From positions 442,191-506,190 of the forward strand of contig KB722750.1 of NCBI GenBank assembly GCA_000349905.1: a stretch of DNA of 64,000 nt, read 5' to 3'. The position numbers were made by a program, and so were the translations under genes. The notes under the pieces are model-generated. The model saw only the letters and a list, made by a program, of their open reading frames with translations. It ran no database searches and was not told the origin of the DNA. This document shows, in pieces, positions 36,681-47,849 of this stretch. How positions within the stretch are numbered: position 1 is the first letter of the stretch; each line of letters starts with the position of its first letter. Source of the stretch: Volvariella volvacea V23. Taxonomy: Eukaryota > Basidiomycota > Agaricomycetes > Agaricales > Pluteaceae.

Positions 36681-37249
36681 GTTTCGAGTGTAAGGGGAAC
36701 TCTGGGGAGCTGAGGATGCCTCTACTTTCTCTCGCAATTTTATGCTCCTGCCAGTAGCACAGTGACTTCGCCTTCGTGACCATAATCTCCATCTGCTTTC
36801 GCCATTCATTGATGCTGACTTGATTGACGTATGGGGTGCTTTCATTTAATACGTCAGTTCTCCACTTTGTCTCCTTGACCGGTGGATTCGGTATCTGTTA
36901 TCCACACTACTGTGGGGCTGGGATGTACAGGCCGTAGACGTTCTGATTTCTTCGCGTCTTGGCAATTTTTCATACTCGAGAAGCGCCGATACAGCTCCAA
37001 GTCTCCCTAGCTCCAAGCACCCATACAATATCCGAGGGACTTCGAACCGTTCTCTGTTTGAACGTACTCTGGTTCTTACATCTCAATAGCTCCCATTAGT
37101 ACATATCATATAAAAGCCGTGAATTACGTGCAATGGTAACTATACATTGAATCCCAATACAAGGTAAGACAGTAGAACCAATTTCACTTCTCAAGCTTGA
37201 TGTGTATGGCATCTCCACTCACATAACAAAGCACAGGGCGTATTTCCAT
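36681..37249. other. Intergenic interval, promoter side of the inhibitor gene
   Basis: Minus-strand open frames at 36700-37030 have no family motif and probably represent 5' leader and promoter sequence. The 3' UTR of the ferric reductase gene would end at the other side. Confidence 0.45.
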
Positions 37250-39641
37250 TTACCAACTAGTACGGGATGTGAAGGTAAGCATTGTGCATACTAGCAGAGG
37301 CGAGCAACTTACCTGAACGCTTCAGTATGTAGGAATATTTCCGGAGATTTGCTGCTGCCAGAGAATATCTTCAATTCATGTTCGGCAACAGCGTTACGGA
37401 CATCCAGGGTGAACGAGTTCGGGCCACATGCTAATATAGACGTCAGGTTACCTGTGTATTTATTCAGGGATGGAGCTACGTACCAGCGATGCCGAGTGTA
37501 TCCCCATTATTGGCAGCGTTGTGAACGAATTGTGCGATGTTCGGGCGGCCGTTGTGCAGATCGAATTCGTGCTTGTCTTCCTTCGATGCAGGAGAAGCAG
37601 AACGAGACGATCCAGTTATATGGATGTTCACTGAAACTGGAACTTTGCTCGAGGCAATGATAGAGTTGAGTGTTGACGCATGCCATGTAACGTCATCTTC
37701 AATTGGACGTGAGTAAGTTTCTTTGAGTCCGAGTTGAATAATGGACGCATACCTTCGTTTGATACAGCCCAGATAAAGTCAATTGACTTCAATACGTTTC
37801 CTGTGTTCTGAACCAGATCTTTTAACAGTGAGATAGAGAAACTGGCTCCCGATCCACCAGTGAAGAGCAACACCCGTTCATAGTCCTTCAAACTTCCATG
37901 AACACCGCCATAAGGCCCATCCAGGATAACAGATGACGTTTTGCCTTGTTCCGCAAACGACGCCAATCTAGCAGTTATGCCCTCACGAACGCGGATATAG
38001 AACTCGATCGTGTTCTTGCCATCACTGGAAGGAATGCTTGTGACGGTAAAAGGGTGAGAGGTCAAGGCATGGATACCGAGGTCGAGGAAGCGGACAAAGT
38101 AGTGTTGGCCGGGTTTCCATTTTAATTTGGTGGGGATGCTAACTTTGACGAGCTGATCTGGGAGAAGCTCAAATGATGCAACGTGTCCGCCGTTGACGAA
38201 GTAGGTGCGTCCTTGCCTGATGAACCAGGCAGCGGCGTAGACGACGACTGATGAGATCATATAGTCCCTGATTTTCGGTGAGAATGATGGATAAAGAATC
38301 GGACGAAATAAAACTGACCACGAAGAGAGGCGGAAGTTGCAGTGAACGAAGAAGAACCCAACGAAGAGGCCAGCAGCACTGGTATTTAGATGTTAATCCC
38401 AATATTGAATGTACGCATTCACGTCAACTCACATGAAGTGAAGCTTCTTGAAAGTCTCGTAGAACCTGTTTCTATTGGGAGTTCAGCCACATAATTCCCG
38501 CCAATATTTTTGTTGGACGTACCTGATTGGACCCCAAGACATTAAGGTAAGCCACGTCTAGCAAAGCATTAATTCAGCGTCAAGCAATCGCATAGAACAG
38601 TTATACGCACTTGAGGAATAAGGGCGGCAACACCGGTCCAGTAATAAGGTCGAGTTGCCCACAAGGTTGCAATCGTTCCTTGGTCGATGTAGGTCACGAT
38701 GAATGGGAAAGTATGCAAGAGTGCCAGGAGGTCTAGTTTCTTTGTCAACTCCGAATTAGATTCAACGGTAAACGAACTTACAGATAATCCATCCTGTCCA
38801 TCTGTGGAAGACTTGCAATTTTTCATGTGGTACGCCAGTGAGCACACCAATGAAATTAAGCTTGGTTGCCAAAGACCTGACAGTATCGCTTAGTCGTGCT
38901 GACAGTCAATCATCGAAACTTCTCTGCACCCACATGACAAATGGTAGCATTCCAGCTGTCATCCATCCACTGCGTGTTGCTAATGGTGGAGAACCTCCCA
39001 TAGACGGATTTGGCCAGTAATACGGACGTACGGAGAAAGTTAGGGCTAAAGAGGGATGACGACGTCATCATAAGTACTGTGACCAAGAACCTCGATTTCT
39101 CCGGGGATATGAAAGATGGTTTGCTAGCGTGATACTCACAGAAGAAAAACACAACCAAAGCTGCACCAAGGAGAAGAATTCCAACAGGCGGGGAATACCA
39201 TGTCAGGGCAGAGATATAGAATTGTCTTGTAGCGAGGTATCTTGACAAGCCGAGCATCTTTTGGTAGAAGGAAATTCCCGAGCTGCGAGCGGAGAGATAA
39301 GTTGAATCTGGGAGGTAGTAGATTTTTGAATAGTCACTCACCCGCTTCTGCCAGGTTTGCGGAGGGAAAGCAAATTGAAGATGGTGAAAAGTCCAATGGC
39401 GCCACAGAAGAAGTATACTGTCGTCAAAGCGTAGTCCCAATCTGCCGTATACCACTGGTGGATAATTAGCGCAAGTTCCATCGTTGAAAAAGCGACTTAC
39501 GTTTCTGAAACGGGTGGCACGTAGTGCCATTTGTTCTTCAGTCATCGGTTCACCACCGCCGTGTCCACCGTGGGTGCTCGTTCCGTATCCTTCACGGACG
39601 GAGTGGAGCATAACAGGACTATTAAGCCAAGGGAGACCCAT
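37250..39641 (-). CDS. Ferric-chelate reductase, FRE family transmembrane component
   Basis: ATG is at 39641. The N-terminal part has several membrane helices: SALTWYSPPVGILLLGAALV, then SPNFLRTSVLLAKSVYG. The ferric-reductase-like core follows with haem-ligand histidines in VPHEKLQVFHRWTGW and LLHTFPFIV, then KLHF and FFVHCNF. The C-terminal FAD/NADPH module has HPFTVTS (FAD), ILDGPYGG, LLFTGGSGASFSISLL (NADPH) and ACGPNSF. Splicing of a last small intron (37312-37256) turns AEHELKIFSGSSKSPEIFLH plus TEAF into the usual FRE ending TEAFSW with stop at 37250; without it the end would be AFR. The enzyme moves electrons from cytosolic NADPH across the plasma membrane to reduce Fe3+ or Cu2+ before uptake. 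No partner permease or oxidase gene is adjacent. No typical secretion signal is obvious at the very start. Confidence 0.92.
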
Positions 39642-41145
39642 GTCTCAGCAAAGCGACAAGGAGACAGTACAAGTGGGAGGGAGGTGGGGGAAAGCCACGA
39701 CTTAACTTCTGGGTGCAGGGATTCGCCCTGTATTTATCGTATCCTAATTCAAGGAATGGTAAAGTATCCACGCGGACCAAGCTCCAACCCACCAATACCA
39801 TTGTCCGTAATGGTACCAGTTGGCGGCATGATGGATCTAACCCGCTAATGTCCAGAGCAAATTGCTTAGTTCCCCAGGGGCATTTTTCCTGCCCCAATGA
39901 GGGCGATAAAAAGTGCCACCGTGCCTAATATTGATCAAGATTCCCACTAAGCAGGATAAAGGTATTTGGGCCGAGATTTCGTCCCCGTACAGACATCGCA
40001 GGCAGATGAATAAAAGTTACGAAACCGTTACTCATCTCGTAACGATGTTTGCGAGTGTGGAAGAAAAATATTTTGTTCGCCGCTTGTTCAAATGGAATTT
40101 GGTCGAGTTTGTAGAACAAACTCAAGGGTGTTGGCATCAATTTGGGGGTCTCGCTGCGTACCCATATGCTAGCGATCAGCACTTCCTCGATGTGGGCTGT
40201 GGATTCTTCATGAGTTGGTGCGAGAATACGCAAGACAGTAGCTCAGCTTGGATTTTCCTCGACGATTCGGATTAACCCACCTGTCGCGCCGGAGTAAATG
40301 TCGTTCTTCATGATCACTGACCACCTGAAGTCATTGCTGAAATGGCTTGTGGAACAAAGCCACGCATCTATCACACATCAGCGCGGAAGGGGATAATGAC
40401 AGGAGTTCTCAGTGCGATGGAGTGCACTCTAGCAGAAAAAGCTTGTCAATCTCTTGTAAGTAGCTGATCCGAAAAATAGCCTTTGTGCGGGGGGAAGTAT
40501 CAGAGCTTATCCCGGGGTTGTATGTTGCAGGAGCTCTTCTATCGCTTGGGTCCTCTTATTCTACGTGGACGTGAAAGGCCCGGATCAGATGACTCTGGGG
40601 TTGCATCTCACACCGACATTCTATAGCCGCTAATAGGACATGACGAGAACATACTACCAAGATGTGCTCTCACTCTCCCCAAAAAATTCTATCACTTTAC
40701 ATGTACGATAAAATATATTTATGGAATTGCAGGGCGGTATCGAGTGCGAGACAGCAAAAGAATGGAAAAATGCAAACATTGATACCGCTCTAGTCCGAAA
40801 GTGCCCGTAAGCAACAAAAAAGTAGCGCACCTTCGACGGATACTGAGGGGCAATTTGAACACCGAAATGTTGCCAGCTTTCAGCTGACGGCCGTCCCGGT
40901 CGGGCGAAGAGCAGCGAAAGCCATGCGGTCCTCTTTACTTCAAACGGACGGGGTATTGAATGGTTGGTCTCGGTTAAAGCCTATTCAATTCCTTGGCTTC
41001 GATTGAAGCAGGGGCTTACATGGTCTTTTCGCGCCTGAAGAACAAGTTTTCGCGGATATCTATTGAACCCATACATAGTATAATACACCATTCAAAGAAG
41101 CAATAATTTACAAGTTATCCCAAATCCCAAACTGCCAAGACCACC
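39642..41145. other. 1.5-kb intergenic region
   Basis: Promoter side of the ferric reductase and 3' side of the cysteine-synthase/rhodanese gene. Only short overlapping frames occur, none with family motifs. A GATAA-containing stretch (GGATAAAGG near 39954) could be a GATA-type site for iron control. That is weak, since such short motifs are common. Confidence 0.45.
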
Positions 41146-43160
41146 CTACAAATGAGACTGAGCGCGGCGATCGGCAACCCAGAATGGGGTCTTCTCCCAT
41201 GCCTCCGATCCGCCGATGACAGTGTATGCTTCAATGCCACGGTGTCTCAAGACACTCATAGCGAGCCTAGCTACGTGTCCTTTATATGAGATTAGGATGA
41301 CCTTCTTGCCCTGTAGGGGTTGTCCAAAGACAGGGTCTTGGTCTGAGAGGCGTTCTTCAAAGAGCTTCCATAGGTAGGCGAGGGTAGGATTGTCCTTGTA
41401 AGGGTTAGGTCGGTTGCGGGCGTTGACGTCGAGGTTGAGGGAGTTCGGGAAATGAGAGAATTGGAAGTCGTCCTCATTACGCAAGTCAAGTATGACGACG
41501 TTCTTCCTTCCAAGGATACCTGAGGGTGTAGTGGGATGAAGGAGCTGATATGCCTTCTCGGGGGTTATCTCCCAGTCTATGTTGTATCTAAAAGGGTATC
41601 AGCTCCTGCATCTCGGAGTGGGCAGGAAGTTGCTCACGGCCAGAGGTCAGTATCGAATAGCTCCTCGTTGACGATATCCCTGAAGTGAGATGGCCCAAGT
41701 TTGGTGTAATATTCCCCAATATATTGGAAGGGTTGATCGCAGCAGATGAAGGCGCCTATTGGGAGCATGAGCGTTCGGCCCGAGAAAATAAGAGATAGTA
41801 CATACAAGGAATTTCTCCGTCAGCATTCCTCAAAGAGTCGAGCTTTCCTGCCTCCTTTTGCTTCTTCAAGAAGTTGAGGAGTCCGACAAGAGTGAGGCCG
41901 GATGACGGTCCAACAAGGATTCCATTCCTGCAAAGCTCCAGGCTCTTCTCATATGATTCAGGGGATGCAACCTCTTCATAGTGATCAATTGCCTCTCTCC
42001 AGGGGAATTCGACTGGGATCAAGAGGTTGAGAGTGCGAGGCCCAGGTACTCGGTCATTCGGCGCAGTAAGGACACTACTCGAGCGCATCAGGTTGTTTCT
42101 AGAAAGCAGGAAAAAATTATCACCCACCCAACTGTCGTGATTGAAGGTACTGCTCGCTTCAAGTACAACCCAGTGCCGGTCATGGTACCTAGGCCACAAC
42201 TGAGCGACGAGAAGATGTGCTTGGGGGAGAACAACGCACCTGCAGTGCCAATGGATGCCGCAAAGACCGAAATCCCGGGCAGCTGTGCCTCGATTTGCGG
42301 GCCAGACCAGCGCATATGGGCTTCATAATTCTGTAGATGGAGGATCAGTGAGCCGGGTCAGGCTACAAGCACAAGGAACGCACTTCGGGATTGGAGTACT
42401 GGTCGGGATTATACGCGCCAGGTTTCTCGCCGTCTTTGCCAGCGATGAATATTCCGCCATTTTGGTCTAAGTGTTCGGGTTGCACTGGGCCACCGAATAG
42501 CGTGCTATGCCAACATATGAGCGTATATCCGTCGCGCTTTAACCTAGGCAACTTACACTTCCAAGCCCTACATTGGCAAAGTCAGCATGGGTCCCGGATC
42601 AAGAACGGGACTAGACTCACAAAGAAGCGGAGAAGGTCCAACTTGATCCTTGAGGTCTTATTGGAGACATAGGCTTTGACCTTGGGAATTCCGAAGATGT
42701 TCGAGAGGATGCCAAGGGAAATGACGGTGCTTCCAGAGGAGTATTCGACGAGGGTGTGTGTGTCTTCTGTAATGGCGCCCCTTTCCTTTCCTCTGAGAAT
42801 TAAATTTAGTGCTATAGCCGATGGTTAGTACGTGTTGTGACAAGGGTTGAGTCGATACACACCTGGAAGTGACTTCACGTTTGTAGCGGGCAAGTGGCTC
42901 ATCAGCTTTGCGTAGATGCGGACGCCATCTGATGAACCCTTTAGTACGTCCAACACGCCAAGCGATTAAAACTCATCTACCTTGTCTGAATGGGTTGAGA
43001 CGAGCAGGAAGTTCTACGAGCTAGAGAGGGTAGTCAGACAACAGCAGGACACAGATGGAATTTAATCACATACGGGGACGGGTATGTTCTTGTCTGGATC
43101 ATAAAAGTCTTTGATGGCATCCTCGCCGGAGAAGACGTTGAGTTTCTGGTCTACAGGCAT
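41146..43160 (-). CDS. PLP-dependent cysteine synthase-like enzyme fused to a C-terminal rhodanese domain
   Basis: ATG 43160 starts MPVDQKLNVFSGEDAIKDFY. The fold-type II PLP enzyme follows: RIYAKLMSHLPATNVKSLP with the Schiff-base lysine in NVKS, LVEYSSGSTVISLGILSNIF (substrate-binding loop), SRIKLDLLRFFGLEVTLFGG, ASIGTAGALF (phosphate-binding glycines) and NGILVGPSSGLTLVGLLNFL (PLP ring N-binding Ser). After a linker come WEITPEKAYQLL and the rhodanese domain: NVVILDLRNEDDFQFSHFPN through VILISYKGHVARLAMSVLRH, ending RAQSHL at 41146. Such fusions occur in fungi and are thought to act in sulfur metabolism. The rhodanese active loop reads SYKGHVAR, with Ser where CxxGxR has its catalytic Cys, so sulfurtransferase activity is doubtful. 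The PLP domain seems complete. Around a dozen small introns interrupt the gene. Confidence 0.85.
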
Positions 43161-44533
43161 GGCTGCACTTTGTTGAGAATTCGAATTCAATTGCTCGGGG
43201 AAGGCAAGACGTTAAGAACACAAGTGGAGAAAGCAGAGACTCCAAAGTGCTTGGGAGTGTGTACGAAGAAGTATCGAGAAGGGAACCGAATGAACTAGGA
43301 GGTACTGAAGCGCAATTTTATATCTTGGAAAGTCCTAGAGTTGGACACCAAAACTGCGCAAACGAGAGAACCTTGCGTCGATTTGAACAATTAAAATGGA
43401 GTGAAAATGCGGGTAATCTTTGAATAACTGTAGGATATTTTTCAAGTGCCATTCCTGCTATCCCAAGCGTAGCACACATGACGATTATAACCCATTTTTG
43501 GATATGTTCCGGAAAGAACAGATACCTCCTCGTTGACCGGGAGTAGTGCAAAGTGTGTGCAGTTTAGATAACTAGAATTGAGGAGACCCACAAGCGTCAG
43601 AAGAATTTTTTGTCCCGCTAACCGACTAGGAAACACTCAACGTTGATGAAGTTATTTGATATTGGGCCATCACTGCTTCTTTGCAACGTGCGGAGCCTCC
43701 ACCGCCCAAGCATCCGGATAAGCCCCACAAACTAACCCCTTCCAAGAGTATTTTCGTGTCCCCATTGGTCAATAATTCCATCGCAGGCTTCTCATCCTGT
43801 GCTTTTGTGCAGCTATCAAATTTACCTATAGCGTTGGCGTGATTCGTTCACGGAATTCACCACCTTAGCCAAGAGAAACGGAAGCAGCATGCAAGGCCTA
43901 ATTTTCCCGTACGCGAAATTCCACGTTCTCTCCGCTCAACTTATTGCGTGTGGTGCCTGTCATTAAGAAGCGTAATTAAATCCATCGTCCAAGCGTATAT
44001 ACCGATCTCAATTAGATTACCTTCTGTTGGAACTGATCTTCGTGTCTGGGACTTGCCAACCGAGGTGAAGGGACCATGTCCTGTTCTTCACTGGGATTCT
44101 ATTTTCCGGATCTCCAAGCGGGTGGCTATGGCGTACGAGACGTACCAGCGTGTCCATCTGCTCTACGTTCCAGACCAAGCCCAACACGCGACCTGGTATA
44201 GCTATATACGCCGAAACGAGCGATGCACTTCGCGGTTAAGGTGCTGTTGTCACATTTCTTTCTTCAACCCCAGGTGGGCAACAATAAACAACAACAAAGA
44301 CCCCAGCCAGCGCTGGGAATTTCTTCCGAACAACCCTGCCCTTCGCTTCTTTTCATCGATGGTTTCACAAACACGCCAACTTGGCCGTTGATCATGAAAT
44401 ACTTTACACGCCCGAGTACCGCAACGATTGAAATGGGGATGGTGTGCACTGAAAAGGAGAATAAGCGAGGGTAGTTGACCTTGAGATTATACATTTTTAC
44501 CCCCACTTGTTGCTGGTGAGGTGGACAACGATA
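43161..44533. other. 1.4-kb divergent intergenic region
   Basis: Separates the divergently transcribed cysteine-synthase/rhodanese and MFS genes. A plus-strand frame at 43948-44391 is open but shows no family motif. It has a strong codon shadow on the other strand, so it was not called. Confidence 0.45.
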
Positions 44534-47000
44534 ATGACCACCACCCCATCGACGGTAAATGAGGGCGCACCAACCGTGGTGGAGGAAAAGGTTGATTCCT
44601 CCGCTCCCGCGCTAGCGGACAGGTCTAGAAACGCAGAGGCTGGTTTGACGGACCAAACAAACTACCTGCCTCGAAGAAAGATCATCTCAGTGAGTAACTA
44701 TTTCATTGGATGGGTCATTTGTGCTGAGATTGGGGCCACCTTAGGTTTTCTTGGCATGTGCAGCGGTAGAAACCGTTGGATTGCTAGATGAGACGATGGT
44801 GTCTGTGGCGATGCCCACCATAAGCACCGAACTGCAAGCTGGCAGTCAGATCGGATGGATCGCGACTGCGTACTTCGTGTTTGTGTCCCATCACCCCAAT
44901 CCCGGCCATTCGTCGTCGCTAACTTAATCACATGCACCAGAACGAACACGGCCTGTCAACTCCTCTATGGACGTCTCTCCGACATATGGTCGCGTAAAAC
45001 GGTTCTGTTCGCCCTCATGTTCGTCTTCTTCGTAGGAAACCTCGGGGCCGCGTTTGCCCAAACGTTCGTCCAACTCCTCATCTTTCGTGCGGTACGAGCT
45101 ATCATCAGAACTTTGGCGTATAACCTTGTTTTAAGGCCGTGCATTTCGTTCGTTGACAGATTACGGGTATGGCTGGTGGAGGACTGCCCACGATCGCGCA
45201 AGTGATCGTGTCAGACGTCGTGTCATTGCGGCAAAGAGGGAAATACCAGGGGATTTTGGTAGGACAGCCTCCATCTGACCAAAGTGTGGTATTTATAGAT
45301 CATCGCTCCTCCATATAGGGTATCGCGGTCGCATTCTCTCATGGAGTTGGACCGCTATTGGGTGGTGCATTCGCGCAGTATTCCACATGGTAAAAATCGC
45401 CTTCTCGATGACGATCCTCAACTTTGGTTTAATCCATGAATTAGGCGATGGATATTCCGCATGTCGTTACCATCCTTGGCTGTTTCTGCGGTCTTGGTTT
45501 ACTTCTTCATGCCGTTGAAAAAGGTAGAAGGGAATTGGAAGCGGTGGGTCGATGTTTGACTATTGATCCGCTCACACGTCAGCTGAACTAGGCGATTCTG
45601 CCAGGAAATTGGCAGCCATTGATTACTTGGGTGCGTTATTGGTTCTTGCGGGTTCTACCCTAGTCGTGGTACGCATTGCCATTTTTACTTGGTTCCCGTT
45701 GATTAAATTTAAAAAATAGCTTGCATTGTCTTGGGTTGGGGTCTCATACCCTTGGGATAGCGTCCACGTCCTTACGACCTTGATCATTGGCATCTTCCTT
45801 CTCATCGGTTTCGTTCTATGGCAATGGCGTGGAGCTAAACTCCCCCTGCTACCATGTATGTCGCGCTTCAATTAATGAATTACTCCGACCAATTGACACT
45901 CTTTCTAGTACACATCTTCCGAGAGCCGGTAGTTATTGGAGCTGCTATCACGCAGTTCGTAAATGGATTCTTGACAATGGTTCAAGTCTTCTTCCTACCC
46001 ACATTCTATCAAACTGCATATGGGTACTCTGCAGTCAAGAGCGGGCTTATGCTGCTGCCACTGACTGTGATACAAAGTTGGCCGATAAATATTTTTTCTG
46101 CCATACGTCAGCTAACCCTTTCTTAGCGTTCACATCCACCTTATCCGGCCTCATCATCACATGGACAGGTCGATACAGAGTGAGTAGCCTTGATGGAGAA
46201 CCAAACTCGAGCCGACTCACGCAGGTTCACAGGAGCTCATCTTGTCTGGATGGGCCATGTGGTCCATTGGGCTAGGTCTTTTAGCTACCCTCCACAGGGA
46301 CTCGACTGTCGCCCAGCAAATTGGATACTCGATCCTCACTGGCGTGGGCGTAGGACAGACCTTCCAGCCATCTTTGGTCGCCATTCAGGGTGCTCTTGAG
46401 CGAAAGGACATGGCCATTGTCACTACGATGCGAAGGTACGCAAACCAATCTCCTGGATTTGAGCATCTTCGCCCAACGGGCTTGGCCCAGCTTTGTTCGG
46501 AATATAGGTGCCAGTTTGGGACTGGCAATAACGGGAACAATAGTGTGAGTACCCGAGCAGTCAACCCCATGTAAAATGAATGGAGACTTACCCCGTCTGG
46601 ATGCGACAGCAACAACGTGCTCTCGGACTACCTCAAAAGCCTTAACATCGATGACGACCTACGTCGGACGATCATCGATAACCCTGTCCACTCGCGCGAG
46701 CTCGAGCCCGAGTTGTATGCTGAAGTCATCACGGGGTACAGGCGCGGCTTTAGGATCGTGTTTGTCATGTTGGCTAGCCTGGCGGTGTTGTCGTTTATTA
46801 CGGCATTTTTCTTGATGAAGCATCGATCGTTGGATCGGGACGATGATGCGCAGCTGAAGAGGGAGGGGAAGCAGTTCATAGAGGATATGAAGAATAAGAA
46901 AAGGCAGAAGAGAGATGGGGAGGGTGGTTCTAGTACCGCGCCTGCGACACAAGTAGCATCCCCACTTGCGAATAATCCTTCCTCGGATACTAAGGAGTAG
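44534..47000 (+). CDS. MFS drug:H+ antiporter, DHA2-like (14-TM) multidrug/toxin exporter
   Basis: ATG 44534 is followed by a disordered cytosolic N-terminus (VNEGAPTVVEEKVD) and the first helix VFLACAAVETVGLLDETMVS. The pattern LDxTMVSVAMPTIS with SQIGWIATAYF is the DHA2 motif D1. Then come LLYGRLSDIWSRKTVLF (motif A), ITGMAGGGLPTIAQVIVSDV, QRGKYQGIL and VAFSHGVGPLLGGAFAQYST (motif C). The C-terminal half includes LRRTIIDNPVHSREL and a final helix FRIVFVMLASLAVLSFITAF. A Lys/Glu-rich cytosolic tail ends at TAG 46998-47000. DHA2 proteins export drugs, toxins or amino-acid-like compounds across plasma or vacuolar membranes. The substrate cannot be told. The neighbouring DJ-1/PfpI gene is convergent, so there is no sign of a biosynthetic cluster. 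Confidence 0.88.
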
Positions 47001-47078
47001 AGCATGCCCATCGCTTTGTACTTTACTTTGGAGATTTACATGGAAATTTCGCATTCAAGACGTGATACGCCCGTTGAT

Positions 47079-47849
47079 TTACTCCTTTTTGACCAGACCA
47101 AGCTTCTCGGCGAACGGATCCCAGCTCGAATCCCTATGCCACTCGTACTCGAGGACATCAGCGATTTTCTCCCCCATACCCTTTCCATACGCGTGCTCGA
47201 TCAAGTCAATCGTGGCGTCCAAGCCTGCAGATACACCCGACGACGTCCAGATGTTTCCGTCAACCACCCATCGGGCCTTGGGCACCCAATCGACGTTGGG
47301 ACCGTGAGCCTTGACCGCCTCCCAGAGCATCTTGTTTCCCGTAGCCTTTCTCCCATCCAAGACACCTGCACGAGAGGCGATCGTAACCCCCGTACATACG
47401 GTGAGGAGGTACTTCAACGAAGGGTAAGTGCGCTTCACAAAATCAATGACGGGCTGGATATCGAGCGCATCTGTGCCCATCCCGCCTGGGATGATGAGCA
47501 CGTCGAGCGGAGGAGGGTTGTCGATGGTGTGTGTGGGCACGATGGATTCGGCAAAGTTGGATTTGACTTGGATCATGTTGGCGGCTGGGCCGATGGGTTT
47601 GGTGGATACCGGGTCCAGGGTTGGGGCGATGACAGAGAGCTCGAGGGGGTAGAACCAGGCGAGGGAGTTGAGGGCGTCCAAGGGCCCGAATAGGTCGAGA
47701 GCTTGGAAGCCGGGGAAGACGAGGGCTCCGTAGCGTCGTGGGATGTTGGCTTTGGAAATCAGCTTGATTGAATGCCTTCTATATGGTTAAGACTCACGAT
47801 CATCAGCGTTGGGTGCTGGGGGAAAGGGTTGTCTGACTCCCTCTGCCAT
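47079..47849 (-). CDS. DJ-1/PfpI family protein, isonitrile-hydratase-like
   Basis: Two exons: ATG 47849 (MAEGVRQPFPPAPNADD) and the remainder from about 47749. The sequence GALVFPGFQALDLFGPLDAL, then VLIIPGGMGTDALD and LLTVCTGVTIASRAGVLDGR show the DJ-1/PfpI fold with the nucleophilic Cys in VCTG at the elbow. The acidic residue in ALDLFGP is Asp, as in isonitrile hydratase and transcriptional regulator-type members; classical DJ-1/PfpI has Glu. The TSSGVSAGLD block near the C-terminus is also typical of that subgroup. Isonitrile hydratases convert isocyanides to N-formamides; whether this protein does so is inference. It converges on the MFS gene with 78 bp between stop codons. Confidence 0.88.

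Noticed and set aside
36846..37028. Possible second I66 inhibitor copy upstream of the first
   Set aside because: The sequence has none of the family motifs.
43948..44391. 147-codon plus-strand ORF upstream of the MFS gene
   Set aside because: No domain; initiation and composition do not look coding; probably promoter sequence.
44534..47849. MFS transporter plus DJ-1 protein as part of a secondary-metabolite cluster
   Set aside because: No backbone synthase (PKS, NRPS, terpene synthase, isocyanide synthase) is present in the window.
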